Shown here piece by piece: positions 36,569-48,430 of a stretch of DNA of 64,000 bases. This stretch comes from Pomphorhynchus laevis (taxonomy: Eukaryota; Acanthocephala; Palaeacanthocephala; Echinorhynchida; Pomphorhynchidae). The notes below the pieces were generated by a model. The model was not told where the DNA came from, ran no database searches, and worked only from the letters and a program-made list of their open reading frames with translations. The DNA is taken from NCBI GenBank assembly GCA_012934845.2, contig WNNJ02000886.1:62001-126000 (forward strand), read 5' to 3'. Made by a program: the position numbers and the translations under genes. Positions within the stretch are counted from its first letter, which is position 1. Each line of letters starts with the position of its first letter.

Positions 36569-39103
36569 CAGGGCTTCCCAAACTTTTTACGCAGCGACCC
36601 CAAACTTACATGTCACAGACAGCCACGACCGCTGTAAAAATAAATTAATGGTTTTTCGATTCAACTTATAAAATTTTATAAAATTGCAAAAATTTGGATT
36701 AATTATTATAAAAATGGAATACTCGAAAATTTTTAATAATTATTTAATGAGAAGAATGGAATTACATATTTCTGTATATAAAATTATCAAATCATACTCA
36801 ATATGATACATGCTAACCCTCAGAGAATCTTTTTCAGTTTCCATCGAAATACAAAAAATCTGTATTCATTTTTTATCGCCAAATGGGAAGAAAAAGCTGT
36901 TTCACATAAATTCGTTGTCGCAAACCTCATCAATATCAACAACGCTTTTTTTGCAATTTATGGATATTATTTTTATCTAAAACTCGTATAGACTTTTTTC
37001 CTTATATTCTGCTTCATGTAAATTATCTGATTTTAGAAATATTGCATCAAATAAGATGCTTTATACAGAATTCAAATATTTGATTGTCTCTTAAATTTTA
37101 ATTTAGTTTAAAAACCTAATTATTTTCAAATCTTATAGTTTTATTTCTGAAGTACTTTACATATTTATGGAATTCGGATAAAATAGAAAAATGCAAAGAT
37201 TAAAGTCCGGGTAATTTTAAGTTATTTAATTCAGTTATTTCTTCCTGTGTTTCCATAAAAGGTGATCATATTTTAAAGAAGTGGTGAAAAAGGCATTCTG
37301 ATCCAACCATATCCGGGAGACTTGTCTGAATTCGGTAAATATATTTTCAAAAACAATAGATTTTTCTAAATGCTTGGGCACAGCACACCTTACTATATTT
37401 GAAAGACATAATACCTTGTGTGTAAGATATTCATTCAGACAGGGAATATTTCAGTTTTTCCCTAAATAATATTTTTGACCAAAATAAATATTTAGTTCAA
37501 ATACTTGGGGTTTGATATTCATTACTAGTATATTCTTCCGCTTCATTGCAGGGCTAAACTTAGTTTATTTACTTTTTCAAAAAATCAGTTAAATATGATG
37601 CAAAGACATTCTTGGTTCATCATGAAGAAGATAAGAGAGTTCCAGTTTTTATTGACAAATGCCCTTAGCTCATACTAGGCTCTATAACTCTCTTTAAAAT
37701 TCTTCCTCAAGATAGACCTCAGACATATGCTTGGCATAATAATTCTTCAAGTGCAAATCCCATCTCTCTCCGCAAGATTCCAAGGAGTGTAGTATTAAAA
37801 GCATGTATCTTTACATAATTGACAATTAAAATGTTTTTCTTTAAAATATCATGCAATTTAGGACATGTTTGAAAAACCACGACATATCTTTTTAAGGTAT
37901 TTGACATACTTTTTTACATCCGCTTGTAAACCTGATATCTTTCCAGTCATCGCAGCCGCTCCATCTATATATAATCCAACACATTTAGACCAGTCACGAC
38001 AATTTTCTATAAAAATCATCTATTGGTCAAATATATCAATACCTTTAGTTGTAAATAAAAGATCATGACAAAATATCATCCAAGAGCTTAAATCCATGTT
38101 GGTATCTAATAAAACAATCAACATTGTAGAATTTGCATTGTCTGTAGTCTCATTCAACTGGATCGCAAAGGTGCAGCAGCTTTGCTTAATTTTATGAATC
38201 AATTTATCCTTGGTATTACTCCCCATATTTTCAATTCTTCTCTTTCTGGTATTATTCGAACAATGAACAGATTTTAAGGAATTCGCTGTTTTGTTCCCGT
38301 GAATGATTTTACACATTTTGATTGCAACCGACAATATTAATTATTCGCCTATTGTATGAGGTGCTTTAGCTTTTGCAATTAACAGAGCAATTTCCAAAGA
38401 AACTTTTAACAAACGAGTATTATTTAAAAATTATCCAGTAATTTTTTTCATTGCAATCTCTCAATATTTTCTTTAGGAAAACTCAACTGGCTTGTCTTTA
38501 ACTTCTGGATGGAGTGTACATAAATGTCTAAATAACTTGGTAGGCTTCGTGCGTTCATTTGATAATTTACTGGAACATATAACGCATTATGGTTTTTTTA
38601 TTAACCTCACAAATAAAGCCTTATTTTAAAAATTTAATGATATTTTTTTCCTTTTGTAGTCTCATTCTTACTAAATTCAGATGTTCTTTTTTTTCCATTT
38701 ATTCTGCACTCATAACCGAATCTTCAAAATTATCAGTTTTTTCCACTTCATCCTTTTTATTATAATTTATTTTTATTATCCATTTATCCATTTCTTGGAA
38801 TAGTTTATTATTAACACCTTCTATAAATACCATATTTTAAAAGTGTTATTTAAGAATGAACAATAAAGATGATATGCTTTTGTATATTAAATAAATGTCT
38901 TTTTAAACAATTATTATTGATAAATTCATTCTAATAATATAAAAAGAAACTTTTACGAGAAAAAATTTCGATTGCAGAGTATTATCATTATCATATGTAA
39001 AAAAATATAAACTTTATATTAATTATTTTTAAATATCTCGCCACTCCACTTTGATATCTAGCGACCCTAATCTGTGCGGCGGCCCTTAGTTTGGGAATCC
39101 CTG
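36569..39103 (-). mobile_element. hAT DNA transposon (ZBED5-like transposase), decayed
   Basis: The terminal inverted repeats are CAGGGcTTCCCAAACT at 36,569-36,584 and its complement at 39,088-39,103 (CAGGGaTTCCCAAACT), 15 of 16 identical. Flanking octamers ttctattt and ttcttgtt match at 6 of 8 positions, as expected for an aged 8-bp hAT target duplication. Minus-strand frames 38334-38020 (CTFAIQLNETTDNANSTMLIVLL ... TTKGIDIF) and 37907-37719 (VNYVKIHAFNTTLLGILRREMG), with DGAA.MTGK in between, match the catalytic region of ZBED5/FAM200-type hAT transposases. Multiple stops show it is dead. It lies inside the PLE and so is younger than that insertion. Confidence 0.8.
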
Positions 39104-39122
39104 TTCTTGTTGACAAACAGCT

Positions 39123-39605
39123 TCAGTAGTGCACTGCTCCACGCCTCCATAACACTATATTAATTCCTTTATCGGCTGGTTTGATATCAATCAGGTGATT
39201 TTTAGTATTTGTGGGGAAGAAAAATACTTTTTTAATTGTTGCTTTGGGTTTCAATATTAGGTTCAGTATTAGTTTTAGTATTAGGCTCTCAATACGTTTA
39301 AAGACATTATTTGTAATCAAACGTTTCATATGAAATAAACGATAACGTAAAAACTCGCGAGTTATCGGAATGAAACCGAGTCCTAGATTAAGTGTTTCGA
39401 TTTCATAATAATTTATTAGTTCGTCAGACAATTTTTTAATTGTGATATATTCTTGATTCTTCTGAACTACTTGTGAGGAGCAGGTAACTGGAGTAAGTAA
39501 TATCGCTCGCTCTTTTTGTTGCTTTCTCAGTCGTCTTTGCTGATAATTATGCCCACCATGACGATTGATTATAATGAATACTTTTAATTTCAAATTTATG
39601 TACAT
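39123..39605 (-). pseudogene. PLE N-terminal ORF fragment, 160 codons
   Basis: The open frame contains KKLSDELINYYEIETLNLGLGFIPI and IKPADKGINIVLW, the signature N-terminal and first RT motifs of Penelope-like proteins. It stops where the hAT element begins, which explains the C-terminal truncation. Confidence 0.7.
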
Positions 39606-39798
39606 TTGATCAACTTAACTGGCGAAGTTTCTTACGTTTCTTATCAAATTCGTGTATAGGTTCTCATCAACGGTTTGCTTGTGGACGTTTGCGACGACCA
39701 TATAATTGATTTAGAAGATTTAGACATTGTTTGTAATTGAGTGATTTCGCTTTTTCTAATTTTACATGCGTCTCTACTAGTTTTTACATCTACTCGTT

Positions 39799-40556
39799 TC
39801 AAATACATTCAAAAGTCAAGCTACTGACTTAGTTATCTTATAACTGGCGACTACAACAGTCAATCTGAGGAAGCACTGTATATTGTAAGGCGTTTAGAAT
39901 ATGATAAGCAGTATATCAGCCAGACTAATCGAAAATTAAAAAATTGCATGAACAACCGTCGAGCAGATGTAAAAGCGAACAGGCGGCTTTACAACGATTG
40001 CGCTATTCAACATATTGTTAATAATCATTACCACAGATTAAAGGTAGCTATACTTTAAGCAGAAATAAGGCCTCGTGAAAGAGAATGAATAGAGAATCAA
40101 TTTATTGGACAAACAATGACTGATACTAATCTCAACAAAAATAATAGATATGGACTTGGTCGAAAATCTCCGTGAAGAATTTTTAGCAAACAATTTTCGT
40201 CTAACAATTTTTCACATAAATATTTCAAACAATTCGTTTAGAGAAATCTAAAACATTGCGTTGTATATAAATTTCATTTTTGTCTAAAGTTATTAAGTTT
40301 GATTGTTAAAAAAGGCAAAAGCCGAAACGTTCAATAATTTTTATTGTTTATACAATCTTGCTTGCTCTTTGAATTATATTGAATATTAAATATTTATTCT
40401 TAAAAAATCTCAGATGATCTAAGGTGACAGAATGCAATGTCTAACTTATATAAAAAGCAATAAAGTTTACCAAATATTTCACAGGTCCTACATGAATATG
40501 AAAATTCCGACGTTATAATATTTAAATTTTATATAATTTGAATATAAGATTTTTTA
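39799..40556 (+). repeat. Right inverted terminal repeat of the PLE
   Basis: Inverted copy of 34,532-35,289. It carries the same GIY-YIG remnant on the plus strand (EEALYIVRRLEYDKQYISQT near 39,860-39,920), so the endonuclease end is present twice, pointing outward at both termini. Confidence 0.8.
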
Positions 40557-40559
40557 AAA

Positions 40560-41940
40560 ATCTTTTATAAACAACAATATTATAAAGATCAGTTGTAAAA
40601 ACAATAGGTTTCACAAAGATGACGCTGCTCAGCGCCCAAGCCGGTATTGTAATTATTTTCTTCGCAGAGAAATCAGAGGAAATTATTTAGATGTACTGAT
40701 TATTACGCAGGGTTTTTCCGTCAATGACAATCATGAAAATATCCGCATTCTAAAATTACACTGCAGAGTCTAACTTATGGCAAAGATACTGAAATAGAAT
40801 ATCATTTCAAGTTTAGCTCACCTCATATTTGTGTAACGACTCATTTTTCGCTATGTTTACTACTCATACACGAAAACTGGGAAATGCAGAAGTGTTTTTT
40901 AAAAGACAAATATCAAAATCGAAGCACATAGATCTTTATCATGCAATAATGCTGTAAATTTTATGCAATAAACATCGATGCATAAGGTTGGAAAATTTTT
41001 TCTTAAAACGACGCTTTTGAAGAACTTTTACTGTCAATGCTCTTCATACAACGTAGGTCAATACACTCTACAGGACGTACGCGCTGATGTACAGCCGATT
41101 GCTCATATTCATCGCGTTTAAACATAAAACTTGTATATTTTGTATGAAATATACACAATATGGATGTCGACAACAGTTTTGTGTGTCAAGAAGGCCAAGC
41201 ACAAACGTTGCTACCTTGTGCGTTGATTCGTAGGTCAGAACATAAATCATCTTCGAATATATCTTAGGTTCAGTAGAGCTATCCGTTCACTTACGGACAA
41301 TTTGATAGCCCAGAATGTACACGTCATGTTGTTTCCCTAGAAATATCTTTCCACATAACTGACTGGAATGATTCACAAAAAATTGCCATGGGATATTGAA
41401 AATATACCATGGCAATTTTGTAAATAAAAATACTAAAATATAAAATATTAAATTTTGTAAATATAAAATACTACAAATGAACGATAATGAATTGGAGAGG
41501 CTACAGAAAATCCTAAATTTTGATACGTTTTATATGATACACCTAAAATACAAGCGAGATTTAATAACCTTTTTGAGAAGTCTATTTATTTTTATAAAAA
41601 TAATCATTTTTCTCAAATTATTCGTAATAATAAAATACAAATAATTAAAGTAATTAATAGTTTTGATGTTGTTTTCTGTTATTGCTATTGTTATTGCTAT
41701 TGAATAAAGTAAGTGAGTTGCTGCAAAATTGTTGAAATAAAATTTGGATGACACGTTCAACACGTTCAATTCAGAAACATGTCATAATTATTGGTTTTTA
41801 TTGCACTAAGAAAATAATTTTAAAATTAAAGGAAAACTTAAATAGCTTTTATATCATAACTGCTTGAAAGCTATTATATTTTAATAACTTTAAAAGTTAT
41901 TTATTTTATTCTTGATTTGTATGAATAAAAATAATAGAAG
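40560..41940. other. Unrecognised stretch
   Basis: Around 40,980-41,400 base composition is less AT-rich than the surroundings and short frames appear on both strands, so a decayed gene or element is possible. Nothing identifiable was found. Confidence 0.35.
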
Positions 41941-41950
41941 AGGCAATAAA

Positions 41951-42122
41951 GAATTATTGTAGCTGGATCAAAGAAAATAAGTTATTTTTGATATTTCGCT
42001 AACTTCTTCTGTTAGCATCTTCAGAAAATTACCCATTTGTAATTTTCTAACGGTGCTAACAGTAGTTAGCGAAATATCAACAATAATTTATTTTCTTTGA
42101 TCCAGCTTCAATTATTCTTCAT
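41951..42122. repeat. Palindrome with hammerhead-like half-cores (family b)
   Basis: The arm 41,951-42,040 is inverted at 42,039-42,122 (shared ggatcaaagaaaata, tttcgctaac and ttagca segments). The left arm, read on minus, gives CTGAAGA, a perfect 6-bp stem gctaac/gttagc, then GAAATATC. The right arm has the stem and GAAA but a changed first box. A related pair lies at 48,425-48,722. Confidence 0.65.
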
Positions 42123-42171
42123 CAATAATGGATCAATAAAGGATGATTATTAACTATTTAAAAGAATTGAC

Positions 42172-42612
42172 AATTGAAATTTTGATGACTTTTTGTATTC
42201 TGCACGCTGCTTTAATCCTATTTATAAGCCAACAGCAGTACCCTACATTTCAGTATTGGTGGACCTCATCAGCTACTGATTCAATACCTACGTTTCAAGT
42301 TTCGGTCCTTTTAATGTGTGCTGACAATCACTTGACTCGACTTGACTCGTTTTGACTAGTACGCAGATTTAATTTAAAATCAGAAATGATTTCAATTAAA
42401 TTTGCAAACTGTAAGACGAAAGTCTTTACTTAAATCTAAATGCCAATAAAGCAGATGAGTCGAGTGATCGTCACCTAACATAAAAAGAAACAAAACGTGA
42501 AACGTAGGTATTGGATCAGTAGCTGATGATGTCGACCAATACTTGAATGTAGCGTACTGATGTTGGCGTATAGATTGGATTAAAGTAGAAATATTAATTG
42601 AAATTTTAATAG
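42172..42612. repeat. Long inverted repeat, arms about 170 bp
   Basis: Arms 42,172-42,350 and 42,450-42,612 are inverted copies with scattered differences (ccaatactg / cagtattgg, attggatcagtagctgatga / its complement, gaaacgtaggtatt / its complement). The 100-bp spacer shows nothing. A 70-codon frame over the left arm is unlikely to be coding, since the arm is repetitive. Confidence 0.6.
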
Positions 42613-43149
42613 CAACATTGACTGCACAGGTATATCAACTTAAAAAAGAATAAACAATTTTATTTTAACATCTCATTTTTTGAAAGATGCAAAACCATGG
42701 TTTATGTATTTACTCTCGAACATTGATAACAATGAAGACGGTGTAGGTCAATTATTGCATATATTTTGATATATTAAACGTATAATATATATTTAAATTG
42801 ATTGCTGGTCATAAAATGATTGCTAGACAAGGCTCATTTTTCGTATATAAAAGACAAAATGCGTTGTTCACAAATATCCGTAATTTTAATTCAATAGATA
42901 AAGTTTGGCCAGCTTTGATATTGTTTCGATGTTAACTAAAATCTTTCCATCGATACATCATTTGAATTAGCTGTTAAATTTTAGAAGAAAATTTTCGGAA
43001 TATACATTCGAACTTTGTTTTGAAGGTTAATTATATATATGAAAAATGGGTTGTTAAATTATATTGATAACACAAGTGGAATTATCTTTTAGCTTAAAAT
43101 GCAGATTATAGATTTGTTGTTTGTAATAATTCAGTTAATATTAAATAAA

Positions 43150-43400
43150 TTGTTCAGATAAAAATATGAAATGGATAATTGAATTTGAAGTAGAAGGCAG
43201 AATAACGTTTTCAGATGTAATTGTAGGTAGAAGATATAATTATATTTAAAAAGCTTCAGTGCATTACCGGAATTCAGATATTTCAAATATTATGTCGTTT
43301 AGTACCAATGAACATACCTCTTTAAAAATATCAACTGCACATTTGTTGTTTTGTTGAAATAGTAGTTTGAATAAATTGAATCAAATAACAACACAATTTG
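43150..43400 (+). mobile_element. Possible PLE RT fragment
   Basis: MKWIIEFEVEGRITFSDVIVGR at about 43,168-43,233 resembles the conserved PLE segment with the consensus (F)TIE.E.NG.I.FLDV...R, downstream of the catalytic box. The following bases decay. Short and low confidence. Confidence 0.4.
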
Positions 43401-43544
43401 TTACAGAAATTGAATAATTTTCTCTAACTATTTAAAAATCAAATTTGTTCAGATATTTTAAGTTTTACTTTAATATTACTCCATTACAATTATATCATTT
43501 TCATGTTAAAGTTACTAAATGGTGAGTAAAATTTATAATGTATA

Positions 43545-44650
43545 AAAAACTAAAGGAAGCATATATTTTTGCATGAGCATTCATGCATACCATATAATAT
43601 AAAATATAATGCATTAAATAATGAAATTTTAAGAATTGCAACAATATGTAACGATATTGGTTTTCTTCATAATCATTTGAATAATTGAATAGATACATAT
43701 TTTAAACTAGGTTACTATAAAAATACCATCAAACAGAAAATAGTAAAATATATAAATTAACTTGAATTTGAATGAGGATTGCGATAGTGTAATAGCATTT
43801 AAATTAGAAGAAAGATGGCAAAAACCAACGCAAAATTTATTAAATTGAATATTTCGATGCCTAGCTGGCATCATCTTCAGCAATTGTAAGTAGTTGTTAG
43901 TTAGCAGCTAAGAATTTCAATAAGAGATTGAAATTCTTAGCTGCTAACTAACAACTATTTACAATTGCAGAAGATGATGCCAGCTAGTCATCGAAATATT
44001 CAATTTAATAAATTTTGCGTTGGTTTTTGCAATCTTTCTTCTAATTTAAATATAAATTAACAAAATAGTATTAAAAATAAATTTAAAATCATTAGCGGAA
44101 AATTTTTATGGATGGATAATAAATAATATACTTTGTATTAGAAAAGGATACCAGATAATCAAATTTTTAATACCCTGATATTTGGTAAAATTGACATGAA
44201 AATGCAACAATTTTTATCGATCGACTTCAAATTAGAACGAAAATTATATTATCAAATTATATTTTAAAAATTACAAAAAACCTTTTAATTTTTACAAAAA
44301 ATAAGATAATAGATATCAAATTACCAGATAATCAAATGTTATCAAAGAAAATAGGTAATTAGCATGCATTTGACCAACAGGTATCGGGAATAGAGATCAC
44401 AACCTGAAAGCATAGTAGTTCCCACTGATGACCTCTAATCCTTCTTTTGATAAATCATATGTTATTTATTTGTCAAATGATAAAAATTGACTTTTATTTA
44501 AATTTCAATTTTAAATGTTTACTTGATATAAAATATATATAATATTATATCACAAGTATTAATAATTTATTATTTAATTTATTTTTATTAAAAATTATCT
44601 TTTATTTATAAAAAGTAAAAAATACGAAAACTCAGTTAGCTGATCTATGT
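43545..44650 (+). mobile_element. PLE thumb and tail copy, interrupted by a palindrome
   Basis: From 43,565 the bases match the thumb region (HEHSCIPYNIKYN, then YFKLGYYKN) seen at 23.7 and 30.4 kb. At 43,762 the copy is interrupted by a palindromic insertion and resumes at 44,050 through KFLWMDNK-like sequence, a subfamily-specific tail and a terminal box near 44,622-44,645. It is the left part of a segmental duplication shared with 58.4-59.2 kb. Confidence 0.75.
43762..44050. mobile_element. Palindromic non-autonomous insertion with 12-bp target duplication
   Basis: Two arms of about 120 bp (43,800-43,919 and 43,926-44,046) are nearly perfect inverted copies around a 6-bp centre. A further 38 bp lies on the left only. 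The insert is flanked by atataaattaac at 43,750-43,761 and 44,050-44,061. The homologous copy at about 58,600 has the sequence once, uninterrupted, which is an empty site. Each arm holds CTGAAGA or a variant, a 6-bp stem gatgcc/ggcatc and GAAATATTC. No protein is encoded. It is probably mobilised in trans, perhaps by a PLE. Confidence 0.75.
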
Positions 44651-45417
44651 TCTACAGTATTGCAGTTGCATTTTGTCCATTAAAAAGTAGCCAGATAATA
44701 TTCTCTGAAGGAATAATTTTTTCCGTATCGGCATTTAGCTGTACATCATTTTGATGAACTAAAAAGCATCTTTACAAACATCAACAAGAAACGACTATAC
44801 CATATCAGCTGGCATGAAAGAGATCACAAGAGTTATCTTGATTCACAGTGATAAAGCTCAGATCACCTTATACTACCTATAATTGATCATGTTCAAGTAA
44901 GACATGTATTCTCTCTTAAAAAATATATCGTGGTATTTTCAAAGGTTGTTTAAGATAGATTATGAATGAAATACGTTAACAAAATATGCTGCGCATATAT
45001 CGTGAGTGCATGTCCTATCCTCTCTCTTACACTCACTTTTTCATGTAAAATAGCGACTGTACTATGTGCTCATCGCGTTAACCATGGTTTCGATCGTATG
45101 TTTAATAATAACTTCGCCACAAATAAATCTTATGCTGCCACCCGCATTCAATATTTATTTCTTTTAGTCTTTACCTTAAGTTCATGATTGTACCTGGTGA
45201 ATAATAGTATATATGGCATTACGATCAATCATTTTTTTTGCTTTTCTGCTTTACTAGTTCTTTGTCGTTACGGATGTACTTAATGAATGCATTGATCGCA
45301 TTGACGCAATTGAATCATTACTTAAATAAACGCAATGACCTTAATGAACACAATGTATTAATTGTTTATCGCTAACTCTATGATGAAATTATAGAGTTAC
45401 CAATCTCTTTATAGTAT
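44646..45417. repeat. Duplicated segment, left copy (non-PLE part)
   Basis: Nearly identical to 59,196-59,948 with few differences. It follows a PLE terminal box in both places, so the PLE and its 3' flank were copied together. It includes a 73-codon frame (44966-45187) whose translation is identical in the other copy (59518-59739). The frame starts MKYVNKICCAYIV and shows no recognisable domain; its identity may only reflect recent duplication. Confidence 0.75.
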
Positions 45418-46690
45418 TTAAATAGTGCAATGTTATTTATACAATTCTATCGTTTTTGTTTATCCTAATGTAAGTTAAATAAAATTATAAAATTGGCATG
45501 CAATTTAGTTTTTTAATTCTATTTACCTTTGCGTATTAAGTGTTTCAATATTTTTTTATTATTCTTATCTAGTATGTCATATTAAATTTGCTTTTAATTT
45601 ATTTCCATTGCCGTAAATTATTTTAAAACCGTTCTTCATTGAAACACAATGCCTCTATGATCCCGAACAATTATTCATTATAAAGTTAGCTTAATGATTA
45701 ATACGCAAACACATATACATCTCAAATGCTTAAATATTTGTTACGAGTTTTGCCTTAGTTAAGATTATGATATTTGCTTTTAACAATTTACAGAAAAGAA
45801 GCTTATAAATTGAAAATTATTTCTATCATTTATAGATAATTTTTATACGAGTCATTGATTTTTCCTGTACTATCCTGCAATATGTTATTCGCGTAGTAAT
45901 TCTTTTTATATGCATTGGACATTTGAATATTCATTACTTTATCACCAAAACCATCGAAGAGGCGTTTTTTGATGAATCCGCACAAATTTGAAAACTTCGC
46001 TAATGCACTTTTCTTATACACAAAGAAATTTTTAAAAATGCAGTGAATTCTCTCTCGTCCAGGATTTGCTTGTTGCTATAAATAGTGAAAACGCGAGTAG
46101 TAGTGATATAACATCTTGGATGCTTTAACAGACAAGTGATTTTCTCCACTGGTGATCTGCTCCGATTTGTACGATGCCAATTCTTTCCGCAGCACAGAGA
46201 ATACACCGTGGCATAAATTTGCAGCTTTCAACAGATTTGCGTATTTTCTCGCCATTGTCGACAGACGATAGATAACAATGCATTGTAACATGGAACAGTA
46301 ACGTAACGTTATCAGTTTTTGTCGCATTATTTTCGGATTTCTTCTAGATGCTTGATTTAGCGTTAAAGTGTTTTTGCTTTTTCAGAACGACTAATCGAAT
46401 TTACTTTTTTTTTTAAAAAGGGGATTAGTGAAATTTGAACTAAATCACCATTTTATTTGATTTACATTTAAAATATTATTTGGTCACTGGGTATTCTATT
46501 ACGGTTATTAAACCGGAAACATATGTTCGGATCACAGGTAAGGTTGCAGAAGTTAGTAATCATTTCATAGGCGGATAATTGTTAGGAAAATTTGACTTTT
46601 TATTTAGGATTATGAAATAATAGTGGCATTCAGGAATATAACCTATTAACATATAACCAAATTATAATATTTTCTTAATAAAAATAAAAT
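45418..46690. other. Unrecognised stretch with overlapping short minus-strand frames
   Basis: Three minus-strand frames of 63-83 codons overlap between 46,327 and 45,830 in different phases (MRQKLITLRYCSML...; MYSLCCGKNWHRTN...; MYKKSALAKFSNLCGF...). This could be a decayed or intron-containing gene, or chance. I recognise no family. Confidence 0.3.
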
Positions 46691-47490
46691 ACTGATTATA
46701 AAGAAGGTATATATCTAGATATGAACATTAAATTGACATCAATTAAAACTGCTTTTTATTTATATCGAAAGATAACATATTTAAATCGACAAGAAACATA
46801 TTTTTGCATAAGCATTCATGCATACCATATAATATAAAATATAATACATTAAATAATGAAATTTTAAGAATTGCAACAATTCGTAACGATATTGGCTTTC
46901 GTCAAAATCATTTAAATAATTTAATGGATACATATTTTAAACTAGGTTACTATGAAAATATCATAAAACAGAAAATAGTAAAATATATAAATCAACAATC
47001 AACACAATAATATTAGAAATAAATTAAAAATCATTAGCGGAACATTTTTATTGATGATAAATAATATACTTTGTATTAGAATAAGATATTAGATAAACAA
47101 ATTTTATCAGAGTAAACAGGTCATTAGCATGTATTTGGCTCCGCTGTTATGTTGATTCGATGAATAGGGGCCGAAGCCTGATAGCATAGTAGTTCCTCAA
47201 GATGACCTCTAATCTTTATTATGATACATCGTCTGTTATTAATTGGTCAATTCATAACAATTGACTTTTATTTTAAATTTCGATTTTTTATTTTAACTTG
47301 ATATAAATTATATAAAATATTATAACAATTATTTATAATTATTTATTATCTAATTATTAAATTTTGATTTGGAATTATTATATTATCATGTACAGACGAA
47401 AATTATTGTATATTAAATAATTATTATTAAAATTAAAAAGTATTATTTTTTAAATTTTATAATTATATAAAAACGTAGACTCAGATAGCT
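46690..47490 (+). mobile_element. PLE thumb and tail copy
   Basis: Decayed DMNIKLTSIKT segment near 46,718, then the frame 46804-47010 with CIPYNIKYNTLNNEILRIAT, hairpin block near 47,133-47,200 and terminal box near 47,468-47,492. 5'-truncated. Confidence 0.7.
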
Positions 47491-47813
47491 GATTCGATTT
47501 ACTACGTATTGTCTATTGTTTAGCATTCATACTAACTGTGATTAGCAGTTATTATGCTGATAAACTGTATATGTTTTTAAGATAGATAATATCCTTATTA
47601 GAGTTTAATCATCGTTATACTATCTATTTGTAGTTGAAATCTTATCCGATATCTTAAAAGAGGACATAAAAATATGCCGATGCTACTGGTATACTTTATA
47701 AAAAAAATTAAAACAATAAAACATAAAATCGAACTCGAGTCTCAAGGTTGGTTATACTTATACAATTTAAACAAATTAGTCGTTTGTTGCTTACTTGGTT
47801 ATTATTCGTTCAA

Positions 47814-48430
47814 TTAATAATACTTAGACGTCGCTTTCGCTAGTGCAAAACTTATTTTGCATCTTAAATGTTTGATGGTTTCGTTGTAATTCCTCGATAG
47901 TCTTGCTATTTGTTTAAGAACACGTTGGGTTGATAAACCAAGTGCACCATTTGCTGCAATCACAATCGGGTAAAAAGTTGCCCGTTCATAAAGAGCAATT
48001 CTCTCTCCATATTTACTTATTTTCATTGATTCATGATAATTGAATGGGTTTTCTACTCGGATAGATGAGTAGGACGGAACTAAGTGGCTGAAAATACAAA
48101 TGTTCATTAAGAACCGCTCTGACAGATCACCATATAAACCATGACAGACAACATCCACCATTGCATTCTTATCAGTTGATGTAGCGGGATTGTCGAAAAC
48201 AACTTTATCACTCAAAGGTATCAAATGTGACTCCACCGATACATAACGGCATACTTTTGTCAGCTCTCTCGCTAATAAATCTCTCACAATATTGTGGCGT
48301 ACTGTTGGCATGCCACCTGTTTTGCACGAAAGTGAATGATGTATGTTGAATTTCTACATCGACATACTTTTGGTGCTTCCGGCGGTTTCATGCCATATCT
48401 GATTGCAATTGCAGCCAGAATGGGAAAATT
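47814..48430 (-). mobile_element. Fossil of an unassigned mobile element: Cys/His motif plus nuclease-like domain
   Basis: The minus-strand frame 48311-47814 encodes 165 residues with a pattern I recognise from the C-terminal end of retroelement proteins in cnidarians, molluscs and other invertebrates. It has a HxLSC..GG entry (the codons before the Met read HHSLSCKTGG), RHNIVRDLLARELTKVC, a Val/Asp-rich strand region (NAMVDVVCHG), KYGERIALYERATFYPIVIAANGALG, and a final LRCKISFALAKA helix. The fold may be PD-(D/E)XK-like, which is inference. The element is incomplete and broken; class and age are uncertain. A palindromic repeat of family b lies immediately upstream of it. Confidence 0.5.

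Larger units (their letters stand above)
34532..40556 (-). mobile_element. Canonical PLE with 760-bp inverted terminal repeats, split by a hAT element
   Basis: Read on the minus strand, the N-terminal PLE region lies at 39605-39123 (ETLNLGLGFIPI; IKPADKGINIVLW). After the hAT interruption, RT3 follows near 36,285 (TIQSLYTSIDNENGI) and RT5 near 36,000 (IDDILMIW), both in decayed frames. The GIY-YIG part follows in the left terminal repeat near 35,230-35,030 (QYISQTNRKLKNCMNNRRADVK). The left (34,532-35,289) and right (39,799-40,556) arms are inverted copies of nearly equal length. PLEs are known to carry terminal repeats in direct or inverted orientation. The copy is inactive. Confidence 0.75.

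Noticed and set aside
42143-42355. 70-codon frame at the left arm of the 42.2 kb inverted repeat
   Set aside because: It lies on a repeat arm whose partner copy does not keep it open.
44966-45187. 73-codon frame identical in two places, possible small gene
   Set aside because: Identity is explained by recent duplication of the whole segment, and there is no domain or independent coding signal.
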